Assembly (NCBI RefSeq): GCF_000337835.1
Contig: NZ_AOLM01000022.1
Location: 1 to 64,000, forward strand
Length of the DNA stretch: 64,000 bases
Direction: 5' to 3'
Source of the DNA: Haloferax sulfurifontis ATCC BAA-897
GTDB taxonomy: Archaea > Halobacteriota > Halobacteria > Halobacteriales > Haloferacaceae
A program made the position numbers and the translations under genes. The notes beneath the pieces are model-generated. The model was given only the letters and a program-made list of their open reading frames with translations, made no database searches and was not told where the DNA came from. Below are positions 1-8,328 of the stretch, one piece after another (position 1 is the first letter of the stretch; every line of letters begins with the position of its first letter).

Positions 1-635
1 CGGAGCGCCTCGGCCTCCCGCTCGTGACCGACGCCATCGGCCTCCAGAACGACGGCGGCCTCGTCGTCACCCGCGAGATGTACGCCTCGAAGGTCGAATC
101 GACCGTCGAGGTCGACGCCGACCGCGCCGCGGTCACCGTCCGCCCCGGCGAGTGGGACGCCGCCGAGGAGCCGGGCGAGCCCGCCGTCGAGTCGTTCTCG
201 TTCGACCTCGACGAGTCTCGCGTGCGCTCGCGCGTGGCCGGCTTCGAGGAGGTCGGAAGCGGCGACGTGGACATCGCCGACGCCGACGTGCTCGTCTCCG
301 TCGGCCGCGGTATCGAAGAAGAGGAGAACATCGAACTCGTGCAGGAACTCGCCGACGCGCTCGGCGCGACGCTGTCGTCGTCGCGGCCCATCGTCGACAA
401 CGGCTGGCTCCCGAAGGACCGGCAGGTCGGCCAGTCCGGGAAGGTCGTCACGCCGAAGTTCTACATCGCAATCGGCATCTCCGGGGCCGTTCAGCACGTC
501 GCCGGGATGAAAGGTGCCGAGAACATCGTCGCCATCAACACCGACCCCGACGCGCCCATCTTCGACATCGCCGACTACGGCATCGTCGGCGACCTCTTCG
601 ACGTGGTGCCGGAGCTCATCGAGCAGTTCGAGTAA
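1..635 (+). CDS. etfA: Electron transfer flavoprotein alpha subunit, C-terminal part
   Basis: The reading frame is open from the left edge, so the N-terminus lies outside the window; a start at base 24 would only be internal. The visible part carries the FAD-binding domain of EtfA: the segment SSSRPIVDNGW, then GQSGKVVTPKFYIAIGISGA and QHVAGM, then INTDPDAPIFDIADYGIVGD, which are hallmarks of the family. EtfA with EtfB takes electrons from acyl-CoA dehydrogenases and passes them to a membrane quinone reductase. The last 35 bases of the gene are repeated about 100 bases downstream. Identity is secure; the paralogue is not known. Confidence 0.93.
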   Translation, partial: ERLGLPLVTDAIGLQNDGGLVVTREMYASKVESTVEVDADRAAVTVRPGEWDAAEEPGEPAVESFSFDLDESRVRSRVAGFEEVGSGDVDIADADVLVSVGRGIEEEENIELVQELADALGATLSSSRPIVDNGWLPKDRQVGQSGKVVTPKFYIAIGISGAVQHVAGMKGAENIVAINTDPDAPIFDIADYGIVGDLFDVVPELIEQFE

Positions 636-685
636 GCGCCCAGCGGTTTTTGGTCCAGCTTTTTGCGGACGCGAACTCGTGAGCG
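601..685 (+). repeat. Direct repeat copy 1 (etfA 3' end plus downstream tail)
   Basis: Bases 601-635 are the last codons and stop of etfA. Bases 646-685 are a 40-base T-rich tail beginning gtttttggtccag. Both blocks recur at 705-788; only about 10 bases after the stop differ between copies. Confidence 0.9.
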
Positions 686-704
686 TCCGGAAAAAGGTGG
701 TCGC

Positions 705-788
705 ACGTGGTGCCGGAGCTCATCGAGCAGTTCGAGTAACCACCACCCGTTTTTGGTCCAGCTTTTTGCGGACGCGAACTCGTGAGCG
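705..788 (+). repeat. Direct repeat copy 2 (orphan etfA tail)
   Basis: Bases 705-739 repeat the etfA 3' end including its stop codon, without an upstream gene body. Bases 749-788 repeat the 40-base tail exactly. The copies are separated by 19 bases (686-704). The T-runs may also act as a transcription terminator for etfA. Confidence 0.9.
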
Positions 789-889
789 ACCGCGACCGGA
801 GGGGCGGCCGGGCGGGCGGCTCCCACCGGGTGAGAAGCGTCCGGGTGCATTTCCGAGTCGCGTGCGACTCTCTACTGAGGGGAACACGC

Positions 890-1069
890 ATGCCACGATA
901 CGAATACCGGACAGTCGACCTCGCGTCGAAGGTCCCCGGTCTGAAGAAAGAAGACCCCGAAGAGGCGCTCAACAGGTTGGGCCGAGAGGGGTTCGAACTG
1001 GTCGAACGAGTCGAACAGCAGTTCGGCGGGACGCAACTGCTCATCCTCGCGCGCGAGGTCACTGACTAG
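890..1069 (+). CDS. Small DUF4177-like protein
   Basis: This 59-residue protein starts MPRYEYRTVDL and has the core LNRLGREGFELVE followed by a strand-like LLILAREV, the pattern of the DUF4177 family of small beta-alpha-beta proteins. The function of the family is unknown. The ATG at 890 is chosen because the conserved YEYRTV begins right after it; the frame stays open further upstream to 782 but that part looks noncoding. It stands alone between the etfA repeat and the polyprenyl synthase. Confidence 0.7.
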   Translation: MPRYEYRTVDLASKVPGLKKEDPEEALNRLGREGFELVERVEQQFGGTQLLILAREVTD

Positions 1070-1190
1070 ACACCGCACAGCGGGAATCACGTCCTCTATT
1101 TTCGGTCAGAAACGGCCGCGAACGACCGCTCCCGCTCTCGGTTTCTCCAAATCCGGTACGTACTTCCCTACCCAACCCTACGAACCGACA

Positions 1191-2033
1191 ATGGAATACC
1201 TGGAGCGCCGGGTCACGATGGTAAACGACCGCCTCGAGGAGGTCGTCTCGGCGGTCGAGCCGTCGGAACTCGCCGACCAACTCGACCACGTCGCTCTCGC
1301 GGGGGGCAAGCGCGTCCGCCCCGCCGTGACCATCCTCGCCTGCGAGGCCGTCGGTGGCACCCCCGAGGACGCCGTCGACTTCGCGGTCGGCGTCGAACTC
1401 GTCCACAACGCCTCGCTCGTCGTCGACGACATCATCGACCGGTCCGACATCCGCCGCGGCACGCCGAGCGCGTGGGCCGAGTACGGCTACGGGCCGGCCA
1501 TCATCGCCTCCGACGGCCTGCTCGGCGAGGCGTTCGCCCTCCTGTCGTCGTCCGACCGCGCCACCCGCATCGTCGCCGAGTCGATGGTCGAACTCGGCGA
1601 GGGCGAGGCGACCGAACTGGTCGCGGTCCCCTCCAACGAGGCCGAGTACATGCAACTCGCCCACCGCAAGACGGGCGCGCTGTTCCGCGCCGCCGCCGAG
1701 CTCGGCGCGGTCGCCGCGGGCGGCGACGCCCACGTCGTCGAGGCGTTCGGCGACTACGCGGCCCGCGTCGGCGTCGCCTTCCAGATTCGCGACGACGTGC
1801 TCGACGCCACCGCGGACGCGGAAGAACTCGGCAAGCCGACGGGGCAGGACGCCGAGATGGGCCGGCCGTCGCTCGTGCAGGTGACAGACCTGACGCCCGA
1901 GGAGGCGAACCGCCGGGCCCGCCAGCAGGCCGACGAGGCGCTTTCGGCCCTCGACTCCTCGGGCGTCGAGGACTCGGAGCCGCTGGAGTATCTCCGCGAC
2001 CTCGCGGAGTTCGTCATCGTCCGCGAGAGCTGA
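1191..2033 (+). CDS. Short-chain polyprenyl diphosphate synthase
   Basis: A 280-residue member of the trans-isoprenyl diphosphate synthase family, which condenses isopentenyl diphosphate onto allylic diphosphates, in archaea mainly to supply geranylgeranyl chains for lipids. It shows GGKRVRP near residue 38, the first aspartate-rich motif DDIID at about 79-83 and the second motif DDVLD at about 201-205. It is shorter than the usual 300-350 residues, the C-terminal helices being reduced. Haloarchaea often carry two such genes and the chain length of this one cannot be read from sequence. The ATG at 1191 precedes the first conserved helix. Confidence 0.88.
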   Translation: MEYLERRVTMVNDRLEEVVSAVEPSELADQLDHVALAGGKRVRPAVTILACEAVGGTPEDAVDFAVGVELVHNASLVVDDIIDRSDIRRGTPSAWAEYGYGPAIIASDGLLGEAFALLSSSDRATRIVAESMVELGEGEATELVAVPSNEAEYMQLAHRKTGALFRAAAELGAVAAGGDAHVVEAFGDYAARVGVAFQIRDDVLDATADAEELGKPTGQDAEMGRPSLVQVTDLTPEEANRRARQQADEALSALDSSGVEDSEPLEYLRDLAEFVIVRES

Positions 2034-2111
2034 CGACTCTGGGTCGAGTTCCGAACAGACGATAGCAAAAAGCCACAGACAACCCCGAGCGGCGCGACCG
2101 CCCGCGACTGA

Positions 2112-3245
2112 TTACGCCGGTTGCTCGCTTTCGCCGTCGGAGCCGGTCGGATACCGGGACTCGGCCACCGCGAACGTCAGCGTGCTCAGCACGCCGAGGA
2201 GCGTGCCGACCGTGAGCGCGACGGCGAGGCCGGGGAGGTAGAACTTCCGGACCCCGGCGACGCCCTCGGGGAGGAAGAAGCCGGACAGCGCGTACAGCAC
2301 GATGGCGATGGCGAACACGTAGAACGGCGCGTTGAGGTAGCGCCACTTGAAGCGGTCGTGGAGGTACTCGTCTGTCACCTGCCCGAGACTGCTCGTGATG
2401 CCGGCGGCGGCGAACCACTCGACCGCGCCGTGGACGAGCGTGGCGAGGACGAGCCCCGGCGCGGGGTCGCCCGCGACGCTGTCCGAGACGGTTTCGAGGA
2501 GTTCCGCCCCGCGGACGCCGCCGACGACGAGGAGCGCGGCGGCGGCGACGTAGGTGATGATGGTGACGCGGCCGGCGTAGAGGACGTTCCGCGCGCGGTT
2601 GGCCGCCTCGTCGACGGCCGATTCGAGGCCGAGCCCGCGGAACAGCGTGTACAGCCCGAGGAGCGCCGATATGAGGCCGAGGACGACCGCGCCGGGCACG
2701 TCGAAGAAGCTGGCGATGGTGACGAAGGGGTAGATGAGAAGCAGGATGCCGAGCGGGACGAGGATGGTCCCGCGGGTCTCGGGGTCGGCGAGCACCTGCT
2801 TCATCGTGTAGTACATCGATTCGAGGTTCTGGGCCTGCCTGACGACGACCCGGCGGACCCCGTCGATGGGGACGCGCGAGCGGATGACCGGGAGGACGGA
2901 CTCGTCCTGTGCGCCGTCGGTGATGACGATGGCGTGGACGGGCTCGCCGGTCGAGAGGCTCGCGAGGACGGTGTCTATCTCGTCGCCGATGGCGCGGTTC
3001 GCCTTCACGTCGCTCCCTTCCAACCCGGTGACCGCCGCGACCTCGACTTCCTCGTCCTCCGATTCGAGCAGTTCGTCGTGGACCTGAATGCCCTGAAAGA
3101 GGACGTTCACGTCGGAGTCCTCCGGGTCCGCGGTGGCCAGCGCCACCGCGGCGTCCTCGACGCGCTGTCGGCCGACGACGGGCGTCGACAGTCCCGTCTT
3201 GCGACCGAGGTCGTCGTCGAGGTCGACACAGAGGACCAAGAGCAT
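2112..3245 (-). CDS. DUF373 family membrane protein
   Basis: A 377-residue protein with a soluble N-terminal domain beginning MLLVLCVDLDDDLG, containing VVGRQRVEDAAVALATADPEDSD and HAIVITDGAQDESVLP, and followed from about residue 165 by five or six hydrophobic helices. This is the layout of the archaeal DUF373 family, whose function is unknown; the aspartate-rich N-terminus suggests a metal or nucleotide site but that is inference. It ends with a short hydrophilic tail. It is convergent with the polyprenyl synthase gene. Confidence 0.85.
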   Translation of the reverse strand: MLLVLCVDLDDDLGRKTGLSTPVVGRQRVEDAAVALATADPEDSDVNVLFQGIQVHDELLESEDEEVEVAAVTGLEGSDVKANRAIGDEIDTVLASLSTGEPVHAIVITDGAQDESVLPVIRSRVPIDGVRRVVVRQAQNLESMYYTMKQVLADPETRGTILVPLGILLLIYPFVTIASFFDVPGAVVLGLISALLGLYTLFRGLGLESAVDEAANRARNVLYAGRVTIITYVAAAALLVVGGVRGAELLETVSDSVAGDPAPGLVLATLVHGAVEWFAAAGITSSLGQVTDEYLHDRFKWRYLNAPFYVFAIAIVLYALSGFFLPEGVAGVRKFYLPGLAVALTVGTLLGVLSTLTFAVAESRYPTGSDGESEQPA

Positions 3246-3371
3246 CGTTGACTCCTATGCCACGGGGATATATCTGCTTTCGGGGGCGCGGCCGCGGTGG
3301 CGCGGTCCGTCGGTCTCGCGGAGAAGCGGGCATCCCCGCGGCGCGGTCGCGGCCCATCTGTGCGCCGCCGG

Positions 3372-5243
3372 TCACACGGTCGCGCCGGCTTCCCCGACGG
3401 GGTCGAAAAGCACCTCGAAGCGCGCGCCGGCCGCGCCGTCGGCGACGCGGATTATCCAGCCGTGAGAGTCGACTATCTGGCGGACGATGTCGAGTCCGAG
3501 GCCGGTTCCGTCGCCGCCTTTCGTCGAAAAGCCGGAGTCGAAGACGCGGTCGCGAATCGACGACGGGATGCCCGGACCGTTGTCCTCGACGAAGAAGCCG
3601 CGGCGCGACGGGAGCGCGCCGACGCGAATCACGAGCTCGGCGTCGTCGCCGCGGCCGCTCCGAGCGTGCTGGAGCGCGTTCCGAAACAGGTTCTCGAAGA
3701 GGCGCGTCGTCCGGCTCTCGTCGGCTTCGACGACGGGGAGCTCGCCGATTTCACAGCGCACGTCGCCTGCGTTCGACGAACACATGTCCCACGCGGTGGC
3801 CGCGGAGTCCGCCAGCGAGACCGTCGACGCATCGAGGACGGAGTGCTCGTCGCGGGCGAGAGAGAGGACGTCTTCGACCACGTCGGTGATGCGCCGGTGG
3901 GCGCGCTCGACGTGGTCGAGGTGGGAGTCATCGTCGAGTTCGCGGGCGAGTTCGAGTCGGCCCTGTGCGACCGCCAGCGGCCCGCGGATGTCGTGGGAGA
4001 GGACGCGGGCGAAGGCGTCGAGCCGGGCGTTCTGCTGGGCGAGTTCGCGCTCGTGGCTGATGCGCTCCGTGAGGTCGGAAATCACGCCGATGATGTTCGT
4101 CACGTCGCCGTTCTCGCCGAGAAGCGGGACCGCGCGGGCGGTGGCCCAGCGGATGGTTTCGCTCCCCTCGGGAACGAACCGGAACTCGAACTCGTACTGG
4201 TCGTCGACGGAACCGTCTCGGATGTCGGCGTACATCTCGTCGATAGCCCGCATCAGTTGGTCGCGGTCGTCGACGTGGATGAGGTCGAGGAACGAATGCG
4301 GGTCGTCGTAGAGGAGCGACACGTCTCGTCCCCACGCGTCTTCGAACTGGTCGTTGATGTAGACGACGTCGAACTCGGTCGGTTCCGAGATGAACACCAT
4401 GTCCGGGAGCGACGAGATTATCTGTCTGGTGAGGCGCTCGGAGCGCCTGAGGAGTCGTTCGGACTCCAGTCGGGCCGTGACGTCCATCGCGGTCCCGACG
4501 ACGACCGGCTCGCCGTCGACCGCCGTCCGCTGGCCCGTGATTTCCAGCGCGGTCAGCTCGCCGTCGTAGTTGCGGACGCGGACGGTGTACGACATCGATT
4601 CGACGCTCCCGTGGGACCTGTTTCGCAGGCTCTCGTCGACGATGGCGCGGTCTTCCTCGACGACGAAGTCGGTGATGGGTCGACCGACCACCTCGTCCGT
4701 GTCGTAGCCGAGCAGGTTCGAGAGGTACTCGTTGACGAACTCGACCCGGCCGTCGCGTATCACGTACAGGCCGACGAGCGACTGGTCGGCGATGAGCCGG
4801 AGCCACGCGTGCAGTTCGCCGAGTTCGGTCGACTGGCGGGCCGCGACGACCGCGTTCGAGACGCGGTGGGCGAGCACCGCGGTCTGCGCGTCGGCCGGCC
4901 GCTTGTCGACCACGTCGGAGACCCCGGCGGCGAACGCCTCGGCGACCACGTCCTCGGAGTCGAGTCGCGTGTACAGAATCACCGGCGGCGGGTTCGGCGA
5001 CTCGCGGACGCGGAGAAGCGTGTCGAGACCGGAGGTACCGTCGAACTCGAACTCGGTGACGATACAGTCGAACGGCGACTCGGCGTGCGCGTCGAGCGCC
5101 GCGGTCGGATCGGAGACCGCCGTGACGTCGAGGCTGTCGCATTCGTCGAGCGCCGATACCGTGTCCGCGGCGGTCTCGGGGTCGTCGTCGACGAGGAGAA
5201 CCCGCACCGGAGGCTCAGCACGAACGACGGAACCGAGAGACAT
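3372..5243 (-). CDS. Receiver/PAS sensor histidine kinase
   Basis: A 623-residue cytoplasmic hybrid sensor. Residues 13-130 form a receiver domain (VLLVDDD, conserved Lys114 in VVDKRP) in which the usual phospho-acceptor aspartate is replaced by Glu64 in IVTEFEFDG. Two PAS domains follow (about 148-260 and 276-395). The kinase core has the phospho-acceptor His417 in LSHDIRGPL, the N box LFENLFRNALQHA (about 516-528), the G1 box VEDNGPGIP and the G2 box GGDGTGLGL. No membrane segment is seen, so the signal is probably intracellular. No partner regulator lies nearby, which is common in haloarchaea. The target is unknown. Confidence 0.9.
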   Translation of the reverse strand: MSLGSVVRAEPPVRVLLVDDDPETAADTVSALDECDSLDVTAVSDPTAALDAHAESPFDCIVTEFEFDGTSGLDTLLRVRESPNPPPVILYTRLDSEDVVAEAFAAGVSDVVDKRPADAQTAVLAHRVSNAVVAARQSTELGELHAWLRLIADQSLVGLYVIRDGRVEFVNEYLSNLLGYDTDEVVGRPITDFVVEEDRAIVDESLRNRSHGSVESMSYTVRVRNYDGELTALEITGQRTAVDGEPVVVGTAMDVTARLESERLLRRSERLTRQIISSLPDMVFISEPTEFDVVYINDQFEDAWGRDVSLLYDDPHSFLDLIHVDDRDQLMRAIDEMYADIRDGSVDDQYEFEFRFVPEGSETIRWATARAVPLLGENGDVTNIIGVISDLTERISHERELAQQNARLDAFARVLSHDIRGPLAVAQGRLELARELDDDSHLDHVERAHRRITDVVEDVLSLARDEHSVLDASTVSLADSAATAWDMCSSNAGDVRCEIGELPVVEADESRTTRLFENLFRNALQHARSGRGDDAELVIRVGALPSRRGFFVEDNGPGIPSSIRDRVFDSGFSTKGGDGTGLGLDIVRQIVDSHGWIIRVADGAAGARFEVLFDPVGEAGATV

Positions 5244-5324
5244 GGCGTATTGTCAGTCATATACAACAATAACCGTACCGGCGGAATGGACAGGCAACCG
5301 ACCGAAGTCGGACGCCTTTTGACG

Positions 5325-6347
5325 ATGCGCCAAGTAGACATCCGTAATCGAATGATCTCGAAGGGATGCGAACAGTGCGCCATGGGCGGAAAGATGGTGC
5401 TGTTCGTCTACGGGTACTGCGACCAGCGCGATTGTTTCTACTGCCCGCTCGGCGAGAATCGCAAGAACGTCACGGACGTGTACGCGAACGAGCGGAAAGT
5501 CGAGTCCGACGCCGACGTCATCGAGGAGGCGAAACGCATGGACGCGCTCGGGTCGTCCATCACCGGCGGCGAGCCGCAGGAGGCGCTCGACAAGACCTGT
5601 CGGTACATCTCGCTTCTCAAAGACGAGTTCGGCGAGGACCACCACATCCACCTCTATACGGGAATCACGGGCGGCCGCGAGAACATGCGCCGCCTCGCCG
5701 AGGCCGGCCTCGACGAGATTCGCTTCCACCCGCCGCTCGAACTCTGGGGCGACATGCACGGCACCGAGTGGGAGGACATCCTCTACATCGCCCGCGAGGA
5801 GGGCCTCACCCCGGCGTTCGAGATTCCGGGCATCCGCGCGGAACAGGAGTTCCTCGAGTTCCTCGACGAGGGGGCCGCGGAGTTCTGCAACATCAACGAG
5901 TTCGAGATGTCCGACGGCAACTACCGCCGGATGCAGGAGAAGGGCTACGAACTCCAGGACGGCCACATGTCGGCGGTCGACGGCTCGAAGGAGGCCATCC
6001 TCGACGAGATGGGCGACCACGAGCGCGTCTACTTCTGTACCTCCGTGTTCAAGGACGCCGCCCAGCACAGAAACCGCCTGAAGCGCATGGCTCGCAACCT
6101 CCGCCGCCCGTTCGACGAGGTGACCGACGACGGCACGCTCGTCTACGGCAAGACCTACACCCCCGCCGAGCGCTTCATCGAACTCGGCGTCCCCGACGAG
6201 TTCTACAGCATCAAGTCGAACCACGTCGAGGTCGCGTGGTGGCTCCTCGAAGAGATGATCGAAGACGGCGACGTCGACGACGGCGAAATCGTCGAGCAGT
6301 ACCCGACCTACGACGGGACGGTCGTCGAGCGGACGCCGTTGGCCTGA
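5325..6347 (+). CDS. Radical SAM protein, COG2108-like
   Basis: A 340-residue protein related to archaeal COG2108 (distant kin of pyruvate formate-lyase activating enzymes). The cluster motif is C32-DQRD-C37-FY-C40, a CX4CX2C spacing instead of the usual CX3CX2C, followed by PLGENRKN and later SSITGGEPQ, the SAM-binding GGE motif. A second pair, C15 and C18 in KGCEQC, precedes it. The substrate is unknown. The frame is open far upstream but only antisense to the kinase; ATG 5325 is preferred, with ATG 5286 as an alternative 13 codons upstream. Confidence 0.85.
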   Translation: MRQVDIRNRMISKGCEQCAMGGKMVLFVYGYCDQRDCFYCPLGENRKNVTDVYANERKVESDADVIEEAKRMDALGSSITGGEPQEALDKTCRYISLLKDEFGEDHHIHLYTGITGGRENMRRLAEAGLDEIRFHPPLELWGDMHGTEWEDILYIAREEGLTPAFEIPGIRAEQEFLEFLDEGAAEFCNINEFEMSDGNYRRMQEKGYELQDGHMSAVDGSKEAILDEMGDHERVYFCTSVFKDAAQHRNRLKRMARNLRRPFDEVTDDGTLVYGKTYTPAERFIELGVPDEFYSIKSNHVEVAWWLLEEMIEDGDVDDGEIVEQYPTYDGTVVERTPLA

Positions 6348-6383
6348 GTTCAGTCTTTTTCGGTTCGGGTGTTCACGCGACCG

Positions 6384-7070
6384 TCACGACCGATAGCGGC
6401 GGTTCGGTGTCCGGGTTCTCGTGAGCGCGACGAACAGACTCGGCGTGAGCGCCGCGACGACGGACGCGGCCGTCGTCGGCCCGAGGGGAAGCCGCATCGC
6501 GACGCCGATGCCCGCGACCGCGACGCCGACGAACACGCCCGCGGCGATGCCGGCGCGCTGTTGGCGATGGGTCGGTCGAAAGCCGCGGGCGTCGGCGTAG
6601 AGCGCCCCCGAGAGTCCGAGGACGAATCCGAGGAGCGCGCTCGTCGTCCCGAGGCGGGGCGCGAGCGCGAGGAACGCCGCGCCGCAGACCGCACAGCAGG
6701 CGAGCGACGCGACCGGTGAAAGCGGGTTCACGCCCGCGCCGAAGCGGACCGCGTAGGCGACGGGGGGAAGCGACACCACGACGGCGGCGAAAAGCCCGTC
6801 GAGCGGCTCGACCGTCGCGCGTTCGAGGACGGCGGTCGCCGCGGTCAGGAGTCCGATGACCGCGCCGAGGCCGAGGACGACTCGGGGTGGCAACGCCTCC
6901 GAGGGGTCGTCCGACCGGAGGACGCCGAAGGCGGCGAAGGGGTAACAGACGACGGCACCGAAGAGAAGCGGGCGAAACAGCGCCCCCGAGAGGACCGCCG
7001 CCGAGACGGTCGCAGAGAGGCCGAGGAAGACGCCGATGAGGAGTGCGAACTCGGGGACGCGTTCTGCCAT
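6384..7070 (-). CDS. Haloarchaeal multi-pass membrane protein
   Basis: A 228-residue hydrophobic protein with about seven predicted membrane helices and short loops rich in Arg, Gly and Pro. It begins MAERVPEFALLIGVFLGL and ends with a basic tail. I recognise no family motif. It is convergent with the radical SAM gene, only 36 bases apart, and divergent from the TRAM protein gene. The frame has normal haloarchaeal codon use, so it is probably a real gene of unknown function. Confidence 0.7.
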   Translation of the reverse strand: MAERVPEFALLIGVFLGLSATVSAAVLSGALFRPLLFGAVVCYPFAAFGVLRSDDPSEALPPRVVLGLGAVIGLLTAATAVLERATVEPLDGLFAAVVVSLPPVAYAVRFGAGVNPLSPVASLACCAVCGAAFLALAPRLGTTSALLGFVLGLSGALYADARGFRPTHRQQRAGIAAGVFVGVAVAGIGVAMRLPLGPTTAASVVAALTPSLFVALTRTRTPNRRYRS

Positions 7071-7160
7071 ACCGCGGGGTTCGAGCGCGCGACGGAAAGC
7101 GTTTCGGCGGCCGGCGGGCTACCCGCAAGCGTTTAGAGTGCCCCTAGTGTACCTCCCCGC

Positions 7161-7625
7161 ATGTCCGACTGTCCACTCGCGGACGACTGCCCGAGCTTCT
7201 CAGAACGAATCGCGGGCATGGGGTGTCAGTACTACAGCGACCGGGGGGGCGCGGAGTGGTGCGACCACTACGAGCGGCCCATCTCCGAGCTCAAACAACA
7301 GCCGGTCAAGCCGGGCGAGGAGGTCATCGTCACCGTCGAGGACATCCACGAGAGCGGTGCCGGCGTCGGTCGGACCGAAGACGGTTTCATCGTCTTCGTC
7401 GACGGGCTCCTCCCTGACGCGCGCGCCGTCGTTCGCATCGACCAGGTGAAGGGGAGCCACGCCCGGGCGAAGAAGATCGTCGAGCGCCTGCCGCTGGACC
7501 CCGACGCCGAGGAGAGCGAGGCGGGCGAAGCGCCCGAAGCAAACGCCGAATCGACGGGGAGCGGTCGCGACGGCCCGAAGCGCCCCGAGGCGCTCGGGAG
7601 CCGAGACAACTTCTGGGGCGAGTAA
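7161..7625 (+). CDS. TRAM domain protein with N-terminal cysteine cluster
   Basis: A 154-residue protein. Residues 1-40 hold cysteines (CPLADDC, GC, WCDHY) that may bind zinc or a metal cluster. Residues 50-110 form a TRAM domain, an RNA-binding beta barrel: VKPGEEVIVTVEDIHESGAG, then DGFIVFVDGLLP and ARAKKIVE. The C-terminal 40 residues are acidic and disordered. Stand-alone TRAM proteins in archaea are proposed RNA chaperones acting on tRNA or rRNA. A role in translation or RNA folding is inferred. Confidence 0.85.
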   Translation: MSDCPLADDCPSFSERIAGMGCQYYSDRGGAEWCDHYERPISELKQQPVKPGEEVIVTVEDIHESGAGVGRTEDGFIVFVDGLLPDARAVVRIDQVKGSHARAKKIVERLPLDPDAEESEAGEAPEANAESTGSGRDGPKRPEALGSRDNFWGE

Positions 7626-7701
7626 CGCCGACGCGTCGGCGGCGTCCCGTGGACAGTCAGCCTGCTGTATCTTTTTTCACCCCCGAGCCCAACCCCGAGG
7701 T

Positions 7702-8196
7702 ATGAGCGACGCCGGACGCGACGACGAGACGGTCCCCGACGTAGACCAACTCCTCGACAGGGCGGGGTTCGACCCGGAGACGAGCGTGCTCACCCGGCGG
7801 CAAGCCGAGGTGCTCGCACTGCGCGAGCGGGGGGTCCGACAGTCGACCATCGCCGACTTCCTCGGCACCTCGCGCGCGAACGTCTCCAGCATCGAGGCGA
7901 GCGCCCGCACCAACGTCGAGAAGGCCCGCGAGACGGTGACGTTCGTCGACGCGCTCACCGCCCCGGTCCGCGTCGAGGTCCCCGCCGGAAGCGACCTCTA
8001 CGACGTTCCCAAGCAGGTGTACGACGCCTGTGACGCCTCGGGCGTGAAGGTGAACCAGACCGCGCCGGACCTGATGAAAATCGTCTCCGACGCCGCCGGT
8101 GACGCGGTCGAGGGACGCGAGATTCGAGAACAGCTCTTCGTCGGCGTCACGAGCGACGGGCGCGTCCGCGTCCGCCGCCACGCCGACGGCGTCTGA
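7702..8196 (+). CDS. Tfx family DNA-binding protein
   Basis: A 164-residue protein matching the archaeal Tfx family, first described as an activator of the molybdenum formylmethanofuran dehydrogenase operon in methanogens. The helix-turn-helix lies at about residues 30-70: TRRQAEVLALRERG, then QSTIADFLGTSRANVSSIE. The C-terminal half (RVEVPAGSDLYDVPKQVYDA) is the Tfx sensor-like domain. Its target in haloarchaea is not known. It stands alone, 76 bases after the TRAM gene. Confidence 0.87.
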   Translation: MSDAGRDDETVPDVDQLLDRAGFDPETSVLTRRQAEVLALRERGVRQSTIADFLGTSRANVSSIEASARTNVEKARETVTFVDALTAPVRVEVPAGSDLYDVPKQVYDACDASGVKVNQTAPDLMKIVSDAAGDAVEGREIREQLFVGVTSDGRVRVRRHADGV

Positions 8197-8328
8197 GCCG
8201 CGTCCGCATTCGCGTCCCATGGCGTCCGTCCCGCCCCTCGCGCCCCGAAGCGAACCCGATGACCTCGGTTCGCCACACGACGTGCCGCGAGGCCCACGCT
8301 TTTGCTCGCGGCGGCCGTCGCCCCTCGC

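Noticed and set aside
3297-5324. Long plus-strand open frame in front of the radical SAM protein
   Set aside because: It runs antisense through the histidine kinase, which has clear domains; high GC keeps stops rare on the opposite strand. Only the part from 5325 has family motifs.
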